From the NCBI GenBank assembly GCA_017936245.1, contig JAGBFY010000311.1:1-10109 (forward strand): 10,109 nt of DNA. Reading direction: 5' to 3'. Source of the DNA: Kiritimatiellia bacterium. GTDB taxonomy: Bacteria > Verrucomicrobiota > Kiritimatiellia > RFP12 > UBA1067. Below are positions 1 through 7,158 of this stretch, piece by piece. The stretch's first letter is position 1. Each line of letters opens with the position of its first letter. A program made the position numbers and the translations under genes. The notes under the pieces were generated by a model. That model ran no database searches, was not told where the DNA came from, and saw nothing but the letters and a program-made list of their open reading frames with translations.

Positions 1-1
1 A

Positions 2-1183
2 GGAGCTGCATGGGGTGGAGCGAATCCCATAGGAGGAGGAGTGAATTACTTGCTTAAGTCGGATAAGCTTAATCTAGCTGCTGTAATCAACGCCTCCAAA
101 ACGGATAGCCGGGCGAAATACATTGCATCCCCTATCGTAATGACGGTTGACAACAAGGAAGCTACCATTGACGCTACTGAAAACAGGCAGTTCTTGACGG
201 GATGGACGGCACAATCCGGCTCTTATGGAAACAGCGGTCAGCCTACGCCCAACTACAGCGCAAAGGATATCGGTATCAAGATAAAGGTGACTCCGAAGAT
301 AAATCCGAACGGAACTGTGATGCTTACAGTGGAGGAGGAGTACTCGCAGTTCATGCAAAACGGACAGTCTATGCTTATCCCAAGCGAGGGCAAGTACAAT
401 CCAGGATTTGTGGATTTGGCTGTTGAACGTAAAATGTCTGCCGATGTGCGCCTTGAAAACATGCAGACCGTCGTGTTTGGCGGTTTGACGGAGACATCGA
501 CATCAGAATCTGAGTCTGGAATTCCGATATTGAAGGATATCCCATGGATCGGCAAATGGCTGTTCGGGTCGGTTAAGCAGTCTGAAACCCGCAAGGAATT
601 GCTTGTGTTCATGACTCCGTATGTGCTTGATGATGAAGAGTCCGCCCAGTTGGAGGCGCTCCGTCGCAAGAAGGCGCTTTCGGATCCGCGTCCCTGGGAT
701 GATCGCGGCTGGTCTGCTTCTCCTCTTGCCGATCCTGTTTCCCGCAAGGAGCAGCTGCGCCGCTTCAAGGATGAATGGAAGAAGCAGGATGAGGAGCGTC
801 AGACGAAGCTTGCCATCGAGAAGGCCAAGGTCGAGCGCGCCAAGAAGCTTGAGAAGATGAGCGAAGAGGAGCGCAAGGCGTGGATTGAAATCCATAAGGA
901 TGAACTCGATAAGGAGGCTCGTGAGGAGTTTGAGAAGAAGGTTGAGGAGCAGAAGGATCTCAGGGATTTTGTGGAGCAGCTCAAGAAGCAGGATCTCGAA
1001 AAGGCCGAGAAAGAGATAAAATCGGCGAATGACGCGGCTGAGCGCACAAATGAATACCACAAGTTCATTGAAGATCGCCAGAAATCCGGCAAACCGCTTC
1101 CTGCAGGCGAAACCCTCAAGAAGGATGCCGAAGCAATCGCGAATGAAGGAAATAAACCTGCGGAGAGCAAATCCAAAGAGTAA
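2..1183 (+). CDS. Secretin (GspD/PilQ type), 5'-truncated, with long charged C-terminal tail
   Basis: The frame is open from base 2, so the gene begins outside the window. The GTG at 41 lies inside a conserved secretin segment and is not the start. 393 residues are visible. Residues 1-207 are the C-terminal part of the secretin domain, the outer-membrane channel of type II secretion, type IV pilus and related systems. Visible features are a segment with ASPIVMTVDNKEAT, a GIKIKVTPKI strand, the VVFGGL strand and the signature SGIPILKDIPWIGKWLFG (from residue 172), closing with KELLVFMTPYVL. Residues about 208-393 are an unusual tail rich in Glu, Lys and Arg, with heptad-like helical spacing in its middle, which suggests a coiled coil. 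GspD normally ends in a much shorter pilotin-binding S domain. The protein is paralogous to the secretin at 3018-4640. Family assignment is secure. Which secretion or pilus system it serves cannot be told, because no ATPase or pseudopilin gene is in view. Confidence 0.9.
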   Translation, partial: GAAWGGANPIGGGVNYLLKSDKLNLAAVINASKTDSRAKYIASPIVMTVDNKEATIDATENRQFLTGWTAQSGSYGNSGQPTPNYSAKDIGIKIKVTPKINPNGTVMLTVEEEYSQFMQNGQSMLIPSEGKYNPGFVDLAVERKMSADVRLENMQTVVFGGLTETSTSESESGIPILKDIPWIGKWLFGSVKQSETRKELLVFMTPYVLDDEESAQLEALRRKKALSDPRPWDDRGWSASPLADPVSRKEQLRRFKDEWKKQDEERQTKLAIEKAKVERAKKLEKMSEEERKAWIEIHKDELDKEAREEFEKKVEEQKDLRDFVEQLKKQDLEKAEKEIKSANDAAERTNEYHKFIEDRQKSGKPLPAGETLKKDAEAIANEGNKPAESKSKE

Positions 1184-1258
1184 TTAGGCCTTGCCGAGAC
1201 CGCCACTCGTCGCGTTTGGGAGAAGTTCAGGCTTTGATGACTGAATTTATGCGATATG

Positions 1259-1267
1259 TGGTATAAT
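1259..1267 (+). promoter_or_regulatory. Extended -10 promoter upstream of gatC
   Basis: The 93-nt gap between the upstream secretin and gatC contains TATAAT at 1262-1267, preceded by TGG at 1259-1261. This matches the TGn extended -10 element of the housekeeping sigma factor. No good -35 lies at 16-18 nt; the best look-alike, TTGATG at 1234-1239, is 22 nt away, so the extended -10 would have to carry recognition. Transcription would start near 1274, only about three bases before the gatC ATG at 1277. The AGGGG at 1269-1273 would then fall largely outside the mRNA. It probably drives the whole downstream gene run, in which no other promoter is evident. I see no terminator hairpin in the gap, so read-through from the upstream secretin gene is also possible. 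Confidence 0.55.
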
Positions 1268-1276
1268 TAGGGGTCT

Positions 1277-1576
1277 ATGGCTAATCAGAAAATAGATGTC
1301 GGATATGTCGCGGAGCTCGCGCGGCTTGAACTTACCGACGAAGAGAAGTCTGTCTTTCAGGGGCAGCTTGAGGATATCGTCAAATACGTGGAGATGATCT
1401 CCTCTGTGGATGTGGAAGGCATTGAGCCCACCATGCATGGCAGGGCGATCGTGAATGCGTTCCGTGAGGATACGGTGCGCCCGTCCCTCGACCGCGAGGC
1501 CGCTCTTGCGAACGCGCCGAGGCGCACTGAGAACGAGTTCTATCTTCCGAAGATCGTGGAGGGAGCTGAATCATGA
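1277..1576 (+). CDS. gatC: Asp/Glu-tRNA amidotransferase subunit C
   Basis: This 99-residue protein has the normal GatC length. It shows the family pattern: an N-terminal helix VGYVAELARLELTDEE, the segment FQGQLEDIVKYVEMI, then VEGIEPTMHG, and a C-terminal FREDTVRPSL...FYLPKIVE. GatC is the small belt-like subunit that wraps around GatA and GatB and stabilises the cytosolic amidotransferase. This enzyme amidates misacylated Glu-tRNA(Gln) and/or Asp-tRNA(Asn). The ATG at 1277 is chosen because it gives the full family N-terminus. AGGGG (1269-1273) lies only 3 nt upstream, which is close for a Shine-Dalgarno, and the predicted transcription start is nearly at the ATG. The stop overlaps the gatA start (ATGA), a sign of translational coupling. 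Confidence 0.97.
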   Translation: MANQKIDVGYVAELARLELTDEEKSVFQGQLEDIVKYVEMISSVDVEGIEPTMHGRAIVNAFREDTVRPSLDREAALANAPRRTENEFYLPKIVEGAES

Positions 1577-3021
1577 GTCTGCACGAACTGGGAGTGCGTC
1601 AGGCGGCGGAAGGCCTTGTCGCGAAGAGGTTTTCGTCCGTGGAGCTTACGCAGGCGGTGATTGACCGCGTACGCGAAAAGGATGGCGAAATTGGCGCATA
1701 CCTTACCTTTGACGAAGAGGGTGCTCTTGCCGCTGCCAAGGCTGCGGATGAGGCGCGTGCCGCCGGAGATGTTTCGCCTCTGCTCGGCGTTCCTGTCGCG
1801 ATCAAGGATCTGATAAACGTTAAGGGTCAGCCCTGCACATGCGCATCGAAGATGCTCAAGGGCTATACGAGTCCGTATGACGCAACGGTCATCAAGAATC
1901 TCAAGGCGGCCGGAGCCGTGTGCGCGGGTCGCGTGAACATGGACGAGTTCGCCATGGGCTCCTCCACCGAGAATTCTGGGCTTGGTGTCACCCGCAACCC
2001 GTACGATCTTTCGCGTGTTCCCGGCGGCAGCTCCGGCGGCAGCGCGGCGGCGGTCGGCGGCAATCTGGCGATAGCGGCGCTTGGAACCGATACGGGTGGT
2101 TCGATTCGTCAGCCTGCGAGCTTCTGCAACATCGTCGGACTCAAGCCTTCTTACGGAAGGGTCAGCCGTTTTGGTGTTACTGCGTTCGCAAGCTCGCTTG
2201 ATCAGGTCGGGCCGATGACGAAGTCCGTGGATGATGCCGCCATGCTGCTTCAGGTTCTTGCCGGACACGATGAAATGGACGGCACCACGCCAAAGGATCC
2301 GGTTCCGGACTATATGAAGGCGATGGAAGGTGCGTCCATGAAGGGCGTCAAGATCGGTCTTCCCAAGGAATACTACGATGTCTCCGGACTCGATCCCGAA
2401 GTGAAGCGCATCACCGATGAGGCGATCAGGTCCTGCGAGGCGGCAGGTGCGGAACTTGTGGAGGTTTCGCTTCCGCATACGGAATATGCGATGGCGGTCT
2501 ATTACATCATCGCACCGGCGGAGGCTTCCGCCAACCTTGCGCGTTTCGACGGAGTGCGCTACGGACACCGTTCGGAGCGGAGCGACGACGTGTTCAACCT
2601 TTATGCGAGAAGCCGCGCCGAAGGTTTCGGTCCTGAGGTCAAGCGTCGCATCATCATGGGAACGTACGTGCTTTCCAGCGGTTACTATGATGCCTACTAT
2701 GGACGCGCTTCAAAGGTGCGTACGCTCATCCGCCGCGACTTTGAGGAGGTGTTCAAGAAGGTTGATACGCTTCTTACACCTGTTGCGCCGACTCCTGCGT
2801 TCAAGATCGGCGAGGTTCAGGATCCGCTTACGATGTATCTCAACGACCTGTTCACCATCCCGGGGTCACTCGCAGGAAACTGCTCGATGAGCATCCCGGC
2901 GGGATTCGCCCAGTCCGGCGATGTGAAGTTGCCGGTTGGTGTGCAGTTCATCTGCGACGCATACCGTGAGGATTCGTTGCTTCGCATAGGCAAGGCGTTC
3001 GAAGGGCTGTCCGGAAAATGA
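1573..3021 (+). CDS. gatA: Asp/Glu-tRNA amidotransferase subunit A (amidase)
   Basis: This is the 482-residue amidase-signature subunit of GatCAB. It hydrolyses glutamine (or asparagine) and delivers ammonia to the GatB active site for transamidation of Glu-tRNA(Gln) and/or Asp-tRNA(Asn). The Ser-cisSer-Lys triad is intact: Lys78 in VAIKDLIN, Ser153 in the GGSSGGS loop, and Ser177 in GTDTGGSIRQPAS. These are each one position before the triad numbers I recall for Staphylococcus aureus GatA (79/154/178). Other conserved stretches are NMDEFAMGSSTENS and GLKPSYGRVSRFG, and near the C-terminus LPVGVQFIC. Length is complete. A strong Shine-Dalgarno GGAGGG (1558-1563) sits 9 nt before the ATG, inside gatC. 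The gene overlaps gatC by 4 nt upstream and the second secretin gene by 4 nt downstream. That separates it from gatB, which often follows directly in other bacteria. Confidence 0.98.
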   Translation: MSLHELGVRQAAEGLVAKRFSSVELTQAVIDRVREKDGEIGAYLTFDEEGALAAAKAADEARAAGDVSPLLGVPVAIKDLINVKGQPCTCASKMLKGYTSPYDATVIKNLKAAGAVCAGRVNMDEFAMGSSTENSGLGVTRNPYDLSRVPGGSSGGSAAAVGGNLAIAALGTDTGGSIRQPASFCNIVGLKPSYGRVSRFGVTAFASSLDQVGPMTKSVDDAAMLLQVLAGHDEMDGTTPKDPVPDYMKAMEGASMKGVKIGLPKEYYDVSGLDPEVKRITDEAIRSCEAAGAELVEVSLPHTEYAMAVYYIIAPAEASANLARFDGVRYGHRSERSDDVFNLYARSRAEGFGPEVKRRIIMGTYVLSSGYYDAYYGRASKVRTLIRRDFEEVFKKVDTLLTPVAPTPAFKIGEVQDPLTMYLNDLFTIPGSLAGNCSMSIPAGFAQSGDVKLPVGVQFICDAYREDSLLRIGKAFEGLSGK

Positions 3022-4640
3022 GGTTTTCGGGTCAGTCAGGAATGAATGTACGGATGGCAATTGCCGCATTTGCGGCGTTGCTGTCTGCAAAGGCGGCGTT
3101 TGCGACCGGTGCGGTGCAGATGGTGGTCACGAACTTTGTGACGTCTCTTGACGTTCCTGTTGTGACCAATCTGGTTACCATAACGACCACTAACACCATC
3201 ACGCAGATCGTCACGAATTCCGTCCCTTCGCCAGAGGCCGTCGCTATTGAAGAGCGTCGCATTGAAGACGATGCGCGTCTTCGCAGGATTGCGACCAGGA
3301 CGTTCAAGCTCGCACACGTGGATGCCGAAGAGGTCGCCGCCAAGTTCAACGATACGTGGTCCGGCGACTTCGGTATCGGGGTGAAGCTGCTCAAGATAGC
3401 CCAGGCGTTCCCGGAGGCGAACACCGTGATGGTGACGGCTCCCGGTGTGATCCTTGATTCGTGCGAAAAGGTCGTCCGTGAAATAGACGTTGAACCTCTT
3501 CAGGTCTATATTGAGGCGCGATTCGTTGAGCTGTCCTCCACTGCCCTGCACAAGCTCGGCATCGACTGGTCGATGTTGGAAGGCATGAAGGGTTCCGCTT
3601 CGTTCGGCGGCGGCGTCAATTTCCACGATGTGGGAAAAGGTGTGCAGGAATACACCCGTACGACGGCTGATTCCTCTGGCACTACATCATACAAGCTGAC
3701 CGGTGGTACGACTTCTGGCGGATCAGGTACGTACATCGGGGGAGACGATGGCACGATTTCGCACTTCAACGGCACGCTGAACTTCTCAGAGATGTACCTT
3801 GTGATGAGTGCGCTGGAGCGAGAGAACGACTCCCGCATATTCTCCAATCCTCGTATCATCGTCGCAAGCGGCAAGAAGGCGACGGTTGACATGACGACCA
3901 AGTATCCCAATGTCACAGTTGCCGCCAAGCGTACTTCGAACAGCAACTCCGACTCGCTCGACCTTGACATGAAGATGGCTGAGATCCCCGGCGAGGATAA
4001 GTTCATGTTCGCCAAGGAAGCGTTCTTCAGCTGGGGCATACAGCTCGAGGTCACGCCACGCGTCGGTACGAACGGTGTCATAAACGTTTCCATCGTTCCG
4101 ACGATCTCCAGCCAGACGGATTGGGTCACGGCAGGCGCGAACGATACGAATGACAAAACCACGAAAAACAACGCTGGATCCTACTCCGCAAGATATCCTG
4201 TCATCGACGTGCAGCGTCTGGTCACGGATTTCTCCATGAGCGACGGGACGACCGCTGTCATCGGCGGTCTTTCCAAGACCGAAGAGGTGCAGATGGACAG
4301 CGGCATTCCGTATCTGCGCGACATTCCGTGGATTGGGGACAAGCTTTTCGGTGGCAAGTCGCGCCAGAAGGTGCAGAAGGAAATCCTTGTTTTTGTGACT
4401 GTCGGGTTCGCCAATCCGAACAAGCTTGAGAAGGATGTAGGCCTTCCCAAGAATGCCGTTCTTGGGCGTGAATATACGCATGGTTTCCGCAAGGAGCCGG
4501 GGGATCGCAGAAGCGGCACGGCCGGCGTAACTTCACTTGATCTGCGCTCAATCGAGAAGCAGGCTGCAGATCCGGCATGGACAAACAGAACGGAGAACAA
4601 GGAATTCCGGTTCCCCATGCCGTTCACCAAACGCAAATGA
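3018..4640 (+). CDS. Secretin (GspD/PilQ-like), short form, between gatA and gatB
   Basis: This 540-residue exported protein probably forms or contributes to an outer-membrane secretin channel. A signal peptide is visible (about residues 9-29, cleavage after AFA); there is no lipobox. Residues 36-69 are Val/Thr-rich, with VTN at 37, 49 and 65 and TTN at 57. One secretin N-type domain follows (about 93-160, starting TFKLAHVDAEEVAAKF), then QVYIEARFVEL at 162-172, which opens the secretin domain. That domain contains RIFSNPRIIVASGKKATV, a WGIQLEVTPRV strand, TAVIGGLSKTE and the signature SGIPYLRDIPWIGDKLFGG (428-446). A polar tail of about 80 residues ends it. It has only one N domain, against several in typical GspD. 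The ATG at 3018 overlaps the gatA stop (ATGA). ATG 3042 or 3054 are alternative starts that keep the signal peptide, and 3042 has AGGA directly before it with no spacer. The system it serves is unknown; no partner genes are adjacent. Confidence 0.9.
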   Translation: MRFSGQSGMNVRMAIAAFAALLSAKAAFATGAVQMVVTNFVTSLDVPVVTNLVTITTTNTITQIVTNSVPSPEAVAIEERRIEDDARLRRIATRTFKLAHVDAEEVAAKFNDTWSGDFGIGVKLLKIAQAFPEANTVMVTAPGVILDSCEKVVREIDVEPLQVYIEARFVELSSTALHKLGIDWSMLEGMKGSASFGGGVNFHDVGKGVQEYTRTTADSSGTTSYKLTGGTTSGGSGTYIGGDDGTISHFNGTLNFSEMYLVMSALERENDSRIFSNPRIIVASGKKATVDMTTKYPNVTVAAKRTSNSNSDSLDLDMKMAEIPGEDKFMFAKEAFFSWGIQLEVTPRVGTNGVINVSIVPTISSQTDWVTAGANDTNDKTTKNNAGSYSARYPVIDVQRLVTDFSMSDGTTAVIGGLSKTEEVQMDSGIPYLRDIPWIGDKLFGGKSRQKVQKEILVFVTVGFANPNKLEKDVGLPKNAVLGREYTHGFRKEPGDRRSGTAGVTSLDLRSIEKQAADPAWTNRTENKEFRFPMPFTKRK

Positions 4641-4651
4641 CAATTTTGGAA

Positions 4652-4657
4652 AAGGGA
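4652..4657 (+). promoter_or_regulatory. Shine-Dalgarno that decides the gatB start
   Basis: AAGGGA lies 8 nt before the ATG at 4666, in the 25-nt gap after the secretin stop. It supports ATG 4666 over the longer reading frame that opens at 4537 inside the secretin gene. Confidence 0.7.
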
Positions 4658-4665
4658 TATTGAAA

Positions 4666-6102
4666 ATGGAATTCGAGAAGACTATAGGCCTTGAGACTCA
4701 CGTTCAGTTGAAGACTAACACAAAGATGTTCTGCAGCTGCTTGCTGAAGACAGGATGCGAGCCGAACACGAATGTGTGTCCGGTGTGTCTGGGCTATCCG
4801 GGAGCGCTTCCCGTCATGAACAAGGAGGCGGTGAAACTTACCGTCATGAGCGGACTCATGCTTGGCTGTGAAATCAACCGCCATGCGACGTTCGACCGCA
4901 AGAACTACTTCTATCCTGACATGGCGAAGGACTATCAGATTTCCGAAAATGGCAATCCCCTGTGCATCGGCGGCGGAGTTGAGATCACTCGTGCGGACGG
5001 AACGAAAAAGTTCATCCGCATCAACCACATCCATCTTGAAGAGGATGCCGCCAAGATCAACCATTACGCCGCCCATTCCGGCGTTGACTTCAACCGTGGC
5101 GGAACTCCGCTGATGGAGATTGTGTCCGAGCCGGACATTTCGAGCGCAGACGAAGCGATTGCCTACCTGACCGCCCTCAAGGAGATTCTCGTGTACGCGG
5201 GCGTGTCCGACTGCAATCTGGAAGAGGGCAACATGCGTTCCGACGTCAACATCTCCATCCGTCCTGTCGGAGCGGAGAAGCTTGGGACGAAGGTCGAGAT
5301 CAAGAACATGAACACTTTCAAGGGTATCCATGCCGCGCTCGAATACGAGGCGCGCCGTCAGAGAGAGTGCATGGTCCATTCCATCCCGATCGTTCAGGAA
5401 ACGCGCCGTTGGGACGGAGATTCCATGGAGACGGCATCGATGCGCTCCAAGGAGAATGCGCACGATTACCGCTATTTCCCGGAACCGGATCTTGTCCCCG
5501 TTGCTCTTACAGAAGAACAGGTTGCGGAGTGGAAGGCACTCCTTCCGGAGAAGCCAGAGGTGCGCCGCGCCCGCATGATTGAGGAATACGGAATTGCTGA
5601 GTACGATGCTGGCGTTCTTTCCCAGCACAAGGCGAATGCGGATTATTTCGAGGCTGCTGCGAAGGGGCTGGACAAGAAGACGGCCAAGCTTCTGTGCAAT
5701 CTCTACATGTCTGACGTGATGGCGCTCATGAATGCGACTGGCAAGGCGATAGGTGAATGTGCGATGAGGCCCGAGGCACTGCGTTCGCTCGTTGAGCTTT
5801 CAGCAAAGGGCACGATCAACGGTCCTACGCTCAAGGAACTCCTTCCGGAAATTTTCGAGAAGGGAGGCGATCCCGTTGCGATAGTCGAGGAACGCGGACT
5901 TGGAGCGGTCAGCGACACTGCCGCGCTTGAGGCGTTCGTCGATCAGGCCATCGCCGCAAATCCCAATGTGGTTGAGGATTACAAGGCGGGCAAGAAGGCT
6001 GCAGCCGGATTCTTTGTCGGCCAGGTGATGAAGCTCTCGAAGGGCAAGGCCGATCCGAAGATGGTTGGCCCGATGATCGCAAAGAAGCTGGCGGCAATGT
6101 GA
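4666..6102 (+). CDS. gatB: Asp/Glu-tRNA amidotransferase subunit B
   Basis: This 478-residue protein is the tRNA-binding and kinase/transamidase subunit of GatCAB. It phosphorylates the Glu or Asp on the misacylated tRNA and then amidates it with ammonia from GatA. The N-terminus EKTIGLETHVQLKTNTKMFC is the family signature. Cysteines at 23, 25, 38 and 41 (CSC...CPVC) form a pattern compatible with the zinc site of many GatB proteins. Further markers are the segment around NRGGTPLMEIVSEPD and LEEGNMRSDVNISIR (from 185). The tail domain carries a KLLCNLYMSDV helix, ends in FFVGQVMKLSKGKADPK and is complete. The ATG at 4666 has a good Shine-Dalgarno and matches the family start; the frame is open further upstream, but those residues overlap the secretin gene and look unrelated. 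Position after the secretin and 19 nt before rsmD suggests one operon. Confidence 0.98.
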   Translation: MEFEKTIGLETHVQLKTNTKMFCSCLLKTGCEPNTNVCPVCLGYPGALPVMNKEAVKLTVMSGLMLGCEINRHATFDRKNYFYPDMAKDYQISENGNPLCIGGGVEITRADGTKKFIRINHIHLEEDAAKINHYAAHSGVDFNRGGTPLMEIVSEPDISSADEAIAYLTALKEILVYAGVSDCNLEEGNMRSDVNISIRPVGAEKLGTKVEIKNMNTFKGIHAALEYEARRQRECMVHSIPIVQETRRWDGDSMETASMRSKENAHDYRYFPEPDLVPVALTEEQVAEWKALLPEKPEVRRARMIEEYGIAEYDAGVLSQHKANADYFEAAAKGLDKKTAKLLCNLYMSDVMALMNATGKAIGECAMRPEALRSLVELSAKGTINGPTLKELLPEIFEKGGDPVAIVEERGLGAVSDTAALEAFVDQAIAANPNVVEDYKAGKKAAAGFFVGQVMKLSKGKADPKMVGPMIAKKLAAM

Positions 6103-6121
6103 TTGCTGGAGGGTTTCGTCG

Positions 6122-6694
6122 ATGCGCATAACGGGTGGCATACACAGAGGAAGGGTCATCAAGGTTCCGGATGGATTGGAGGTGCGCCCTACGCAGGATC
6201 GCGTACGCGAAGCTCTCTTCAACATAATCCAGAACGAGATAAAAGGCGCGAGATTCCTTGATGTGTTTGCCGGCTCTGGTGCGGTAGGGCTCGAGGCCTT
6301 GTCGCGCGGTGCATCCTCCGTCACATTCGTTGAGCGTAACCCTCGTCACATCGCGTTCATCAAGTCGAATTCCGCTTTGCTCAAGCTTGCCCCTGAGATC
6401 GTTCAGGCAGATGCTTATCAGTACCTTGCATCATTCGCAGGCGCACCTTTCGATATCGTCTATGCCGACCCTCCATATGCAATGGGCGAGGAGAACGGCT
6501 TTGAGTCGATGCTCAAGAACCTTGCCGAGCGCAATGTTCTGAAACCGGGTGGGCTGCTCATCGTTGAGACCACGTTCCGGGTCAGGATGGGGGACCTTCC
6601 CGGTTGGGATCTGTGTAGAGACCGCGAATATGGCAAGACGCGTCTTCTGATCTGGAAAAGGGTCTGTCCCCAGTCTGCTGCTGGTGAAAGTTGA
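6122..6694 (+). CDS. rsmD: 16S rRNA (guanine(966)-N(2))-methyltransferase
   Basis: This 190-residue protein has the normal RsmD length. RsmD uses S-adenosylmethionine to methylate N2 of G966 in 16S rRNA during 30S assembly. The N-terminus MRITGGIHRGRVIKVP and RPTQDRVREALFNII are typical of RsmD. The SAM-binding motif I is FLDVFAGSGAVGLEAL (45-60), an acidic loop FVERN follows, and the catalytic motif IV is DPPY (116-119). Strand GGLLIVET precedes a C-terminal EYGKTRLLIWKR. The Shine-Dalgarno GGAGGG (6108-6113) lies 8 nt before the ATG. The gene follows gatB by 19 nt and precedes the lolA-like gene by 12 nt. No defects are seen. Confidence 0.95.
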   Translation: MRITGGIHRGRVIKVPDGLEVRPTQDRVREALFNIIQNEIKGARFLDVFAGSGAVGLEALSRGASSVTFVERNPRHIAFIKSNSALLKLAPEIVQADAYQYLASFAGAPFDIVYADPPYAMGEENGFESMLKNLAERNVLKPGGLLIVETTFRVRMGDLPGWDLCRDREYGKTRLLIWKRVCPQSAAGES

Positions 6695-6706
6695 GGAATT
6701 TGCGGT

Positions 6707-7144
6707 ATGAGAGCAGTCAGCTTGATGTCCGTCATGTTCTTTGCTTCGTTTTGCGCTTTTGCGGAGGGCAAGGTTGGCGGCACATTCGTGCAGAAGAAAT
6801 CGTTGCAGGATGTAGGCGTCACCCTTACGAGCACGGGCACATGGTCTTTCGAGAGGGATAGGGCGTTTGTTTGGAACACTCTCAGACCCATTCCATCTCT
6901 TTTTGTCGCAACGCCTACAAACTATTCGTTCACTGTGGGCGGTAGGACTACATCCCGCCGGCTCGACATGAAGATCGATAACATTGCGCAGGTGTTCGAG
7001 ATGCGGGAGATGAAAGGCGTTGTGGATAAGGTCGAAAGCGATAGCGTAAACCCGGTCTTCAAGGCGGACGGTATCGAAATACCGTCTTCGATGCGGGTCA
7101 TTTTCAAGAACGGTGACCGTCTTGAGATTTCGCTGAAGAGATAG
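6707..7144 (+). CDS. Short LolA-like periplasmic lipoprotein-carrier protein
   Basis: 145 residues with a signal peptide (1-19, cleavage after AFA) and no lipobox, so the mature protein of about 126 residues should be periplasmic. The mature start GTFVQKKSLQDVGVTLTSTG, followed by FERDRAFVWNTLRP, fits the LolA pattern (F.Q.K.L, a strand with S.G, then W.T..P). The end FKNGDRLEISLK matches the last strand pair. LolA shuttles lipoproteins across the periplasm. LolA-like proteins next to MMPL exporters and acyltransferases occur in aryl-polyene and flexirubin-type clusters, where they are thought to carry the lipidic product. Usual LolA length is about 200 residues; here the middle of the protein is reduced. 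The GAGGA at 6693-6697 lies 9 nt before the ATG. The exporter gene starts 14 nt downstream. The LolA call rests on pattern and context only, so a diverged or unrelated periplasmic protein remains possible. Confidence 0.65.
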   Translation: MRAVSLMSVMFFASFCAFAEGKVGGTFVQKKSLQDVGVTLTSTGTWSFERDRAFVWNTLRPIPSLFVATPTNYSFTVGGRTTSRRLDMKIDNIAQVFEMREMKGVVDKVESDSVNPVFKADGIEIPSSMRVIFKNGDRLEISLKR

Positions 7145-7158
7145 CGGCGCTGTTTTTC

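Noticed and set aside
41..43. GTG at 41 as the start of the first secretin
   Set aside because: The frame is open upstream to the window edge and the residues before it (GGANPIGGG) continue the secretin pattern, so the gene is truncated by the window.
1234..1239. TTGATG as a -35 box for the gatC promoter
   Set aside because: It is 22 nt from TATAAT, too far for a standard sigma-70 spacer.
1540..2568. Long minus-strand open frame opposite gatA
   Set aside because: Its product has no recognisable family pattern and lies wholly opposite a conserved gene; it is a codon-bias shadow.
4537..4665. Longer gatB starting at ATG 4537
   Set aside because: The extra 43 residues overlap the secretin gene, resemble no GatB, and the ATG at 4666 has a good Shine-Dalgarno and the family N-terminus.
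4624..5628. Long minus-strand open frame opposite gatB
   Set aside because: Same reason: gatB is unambiguous and the antisense product looks like no known protein.
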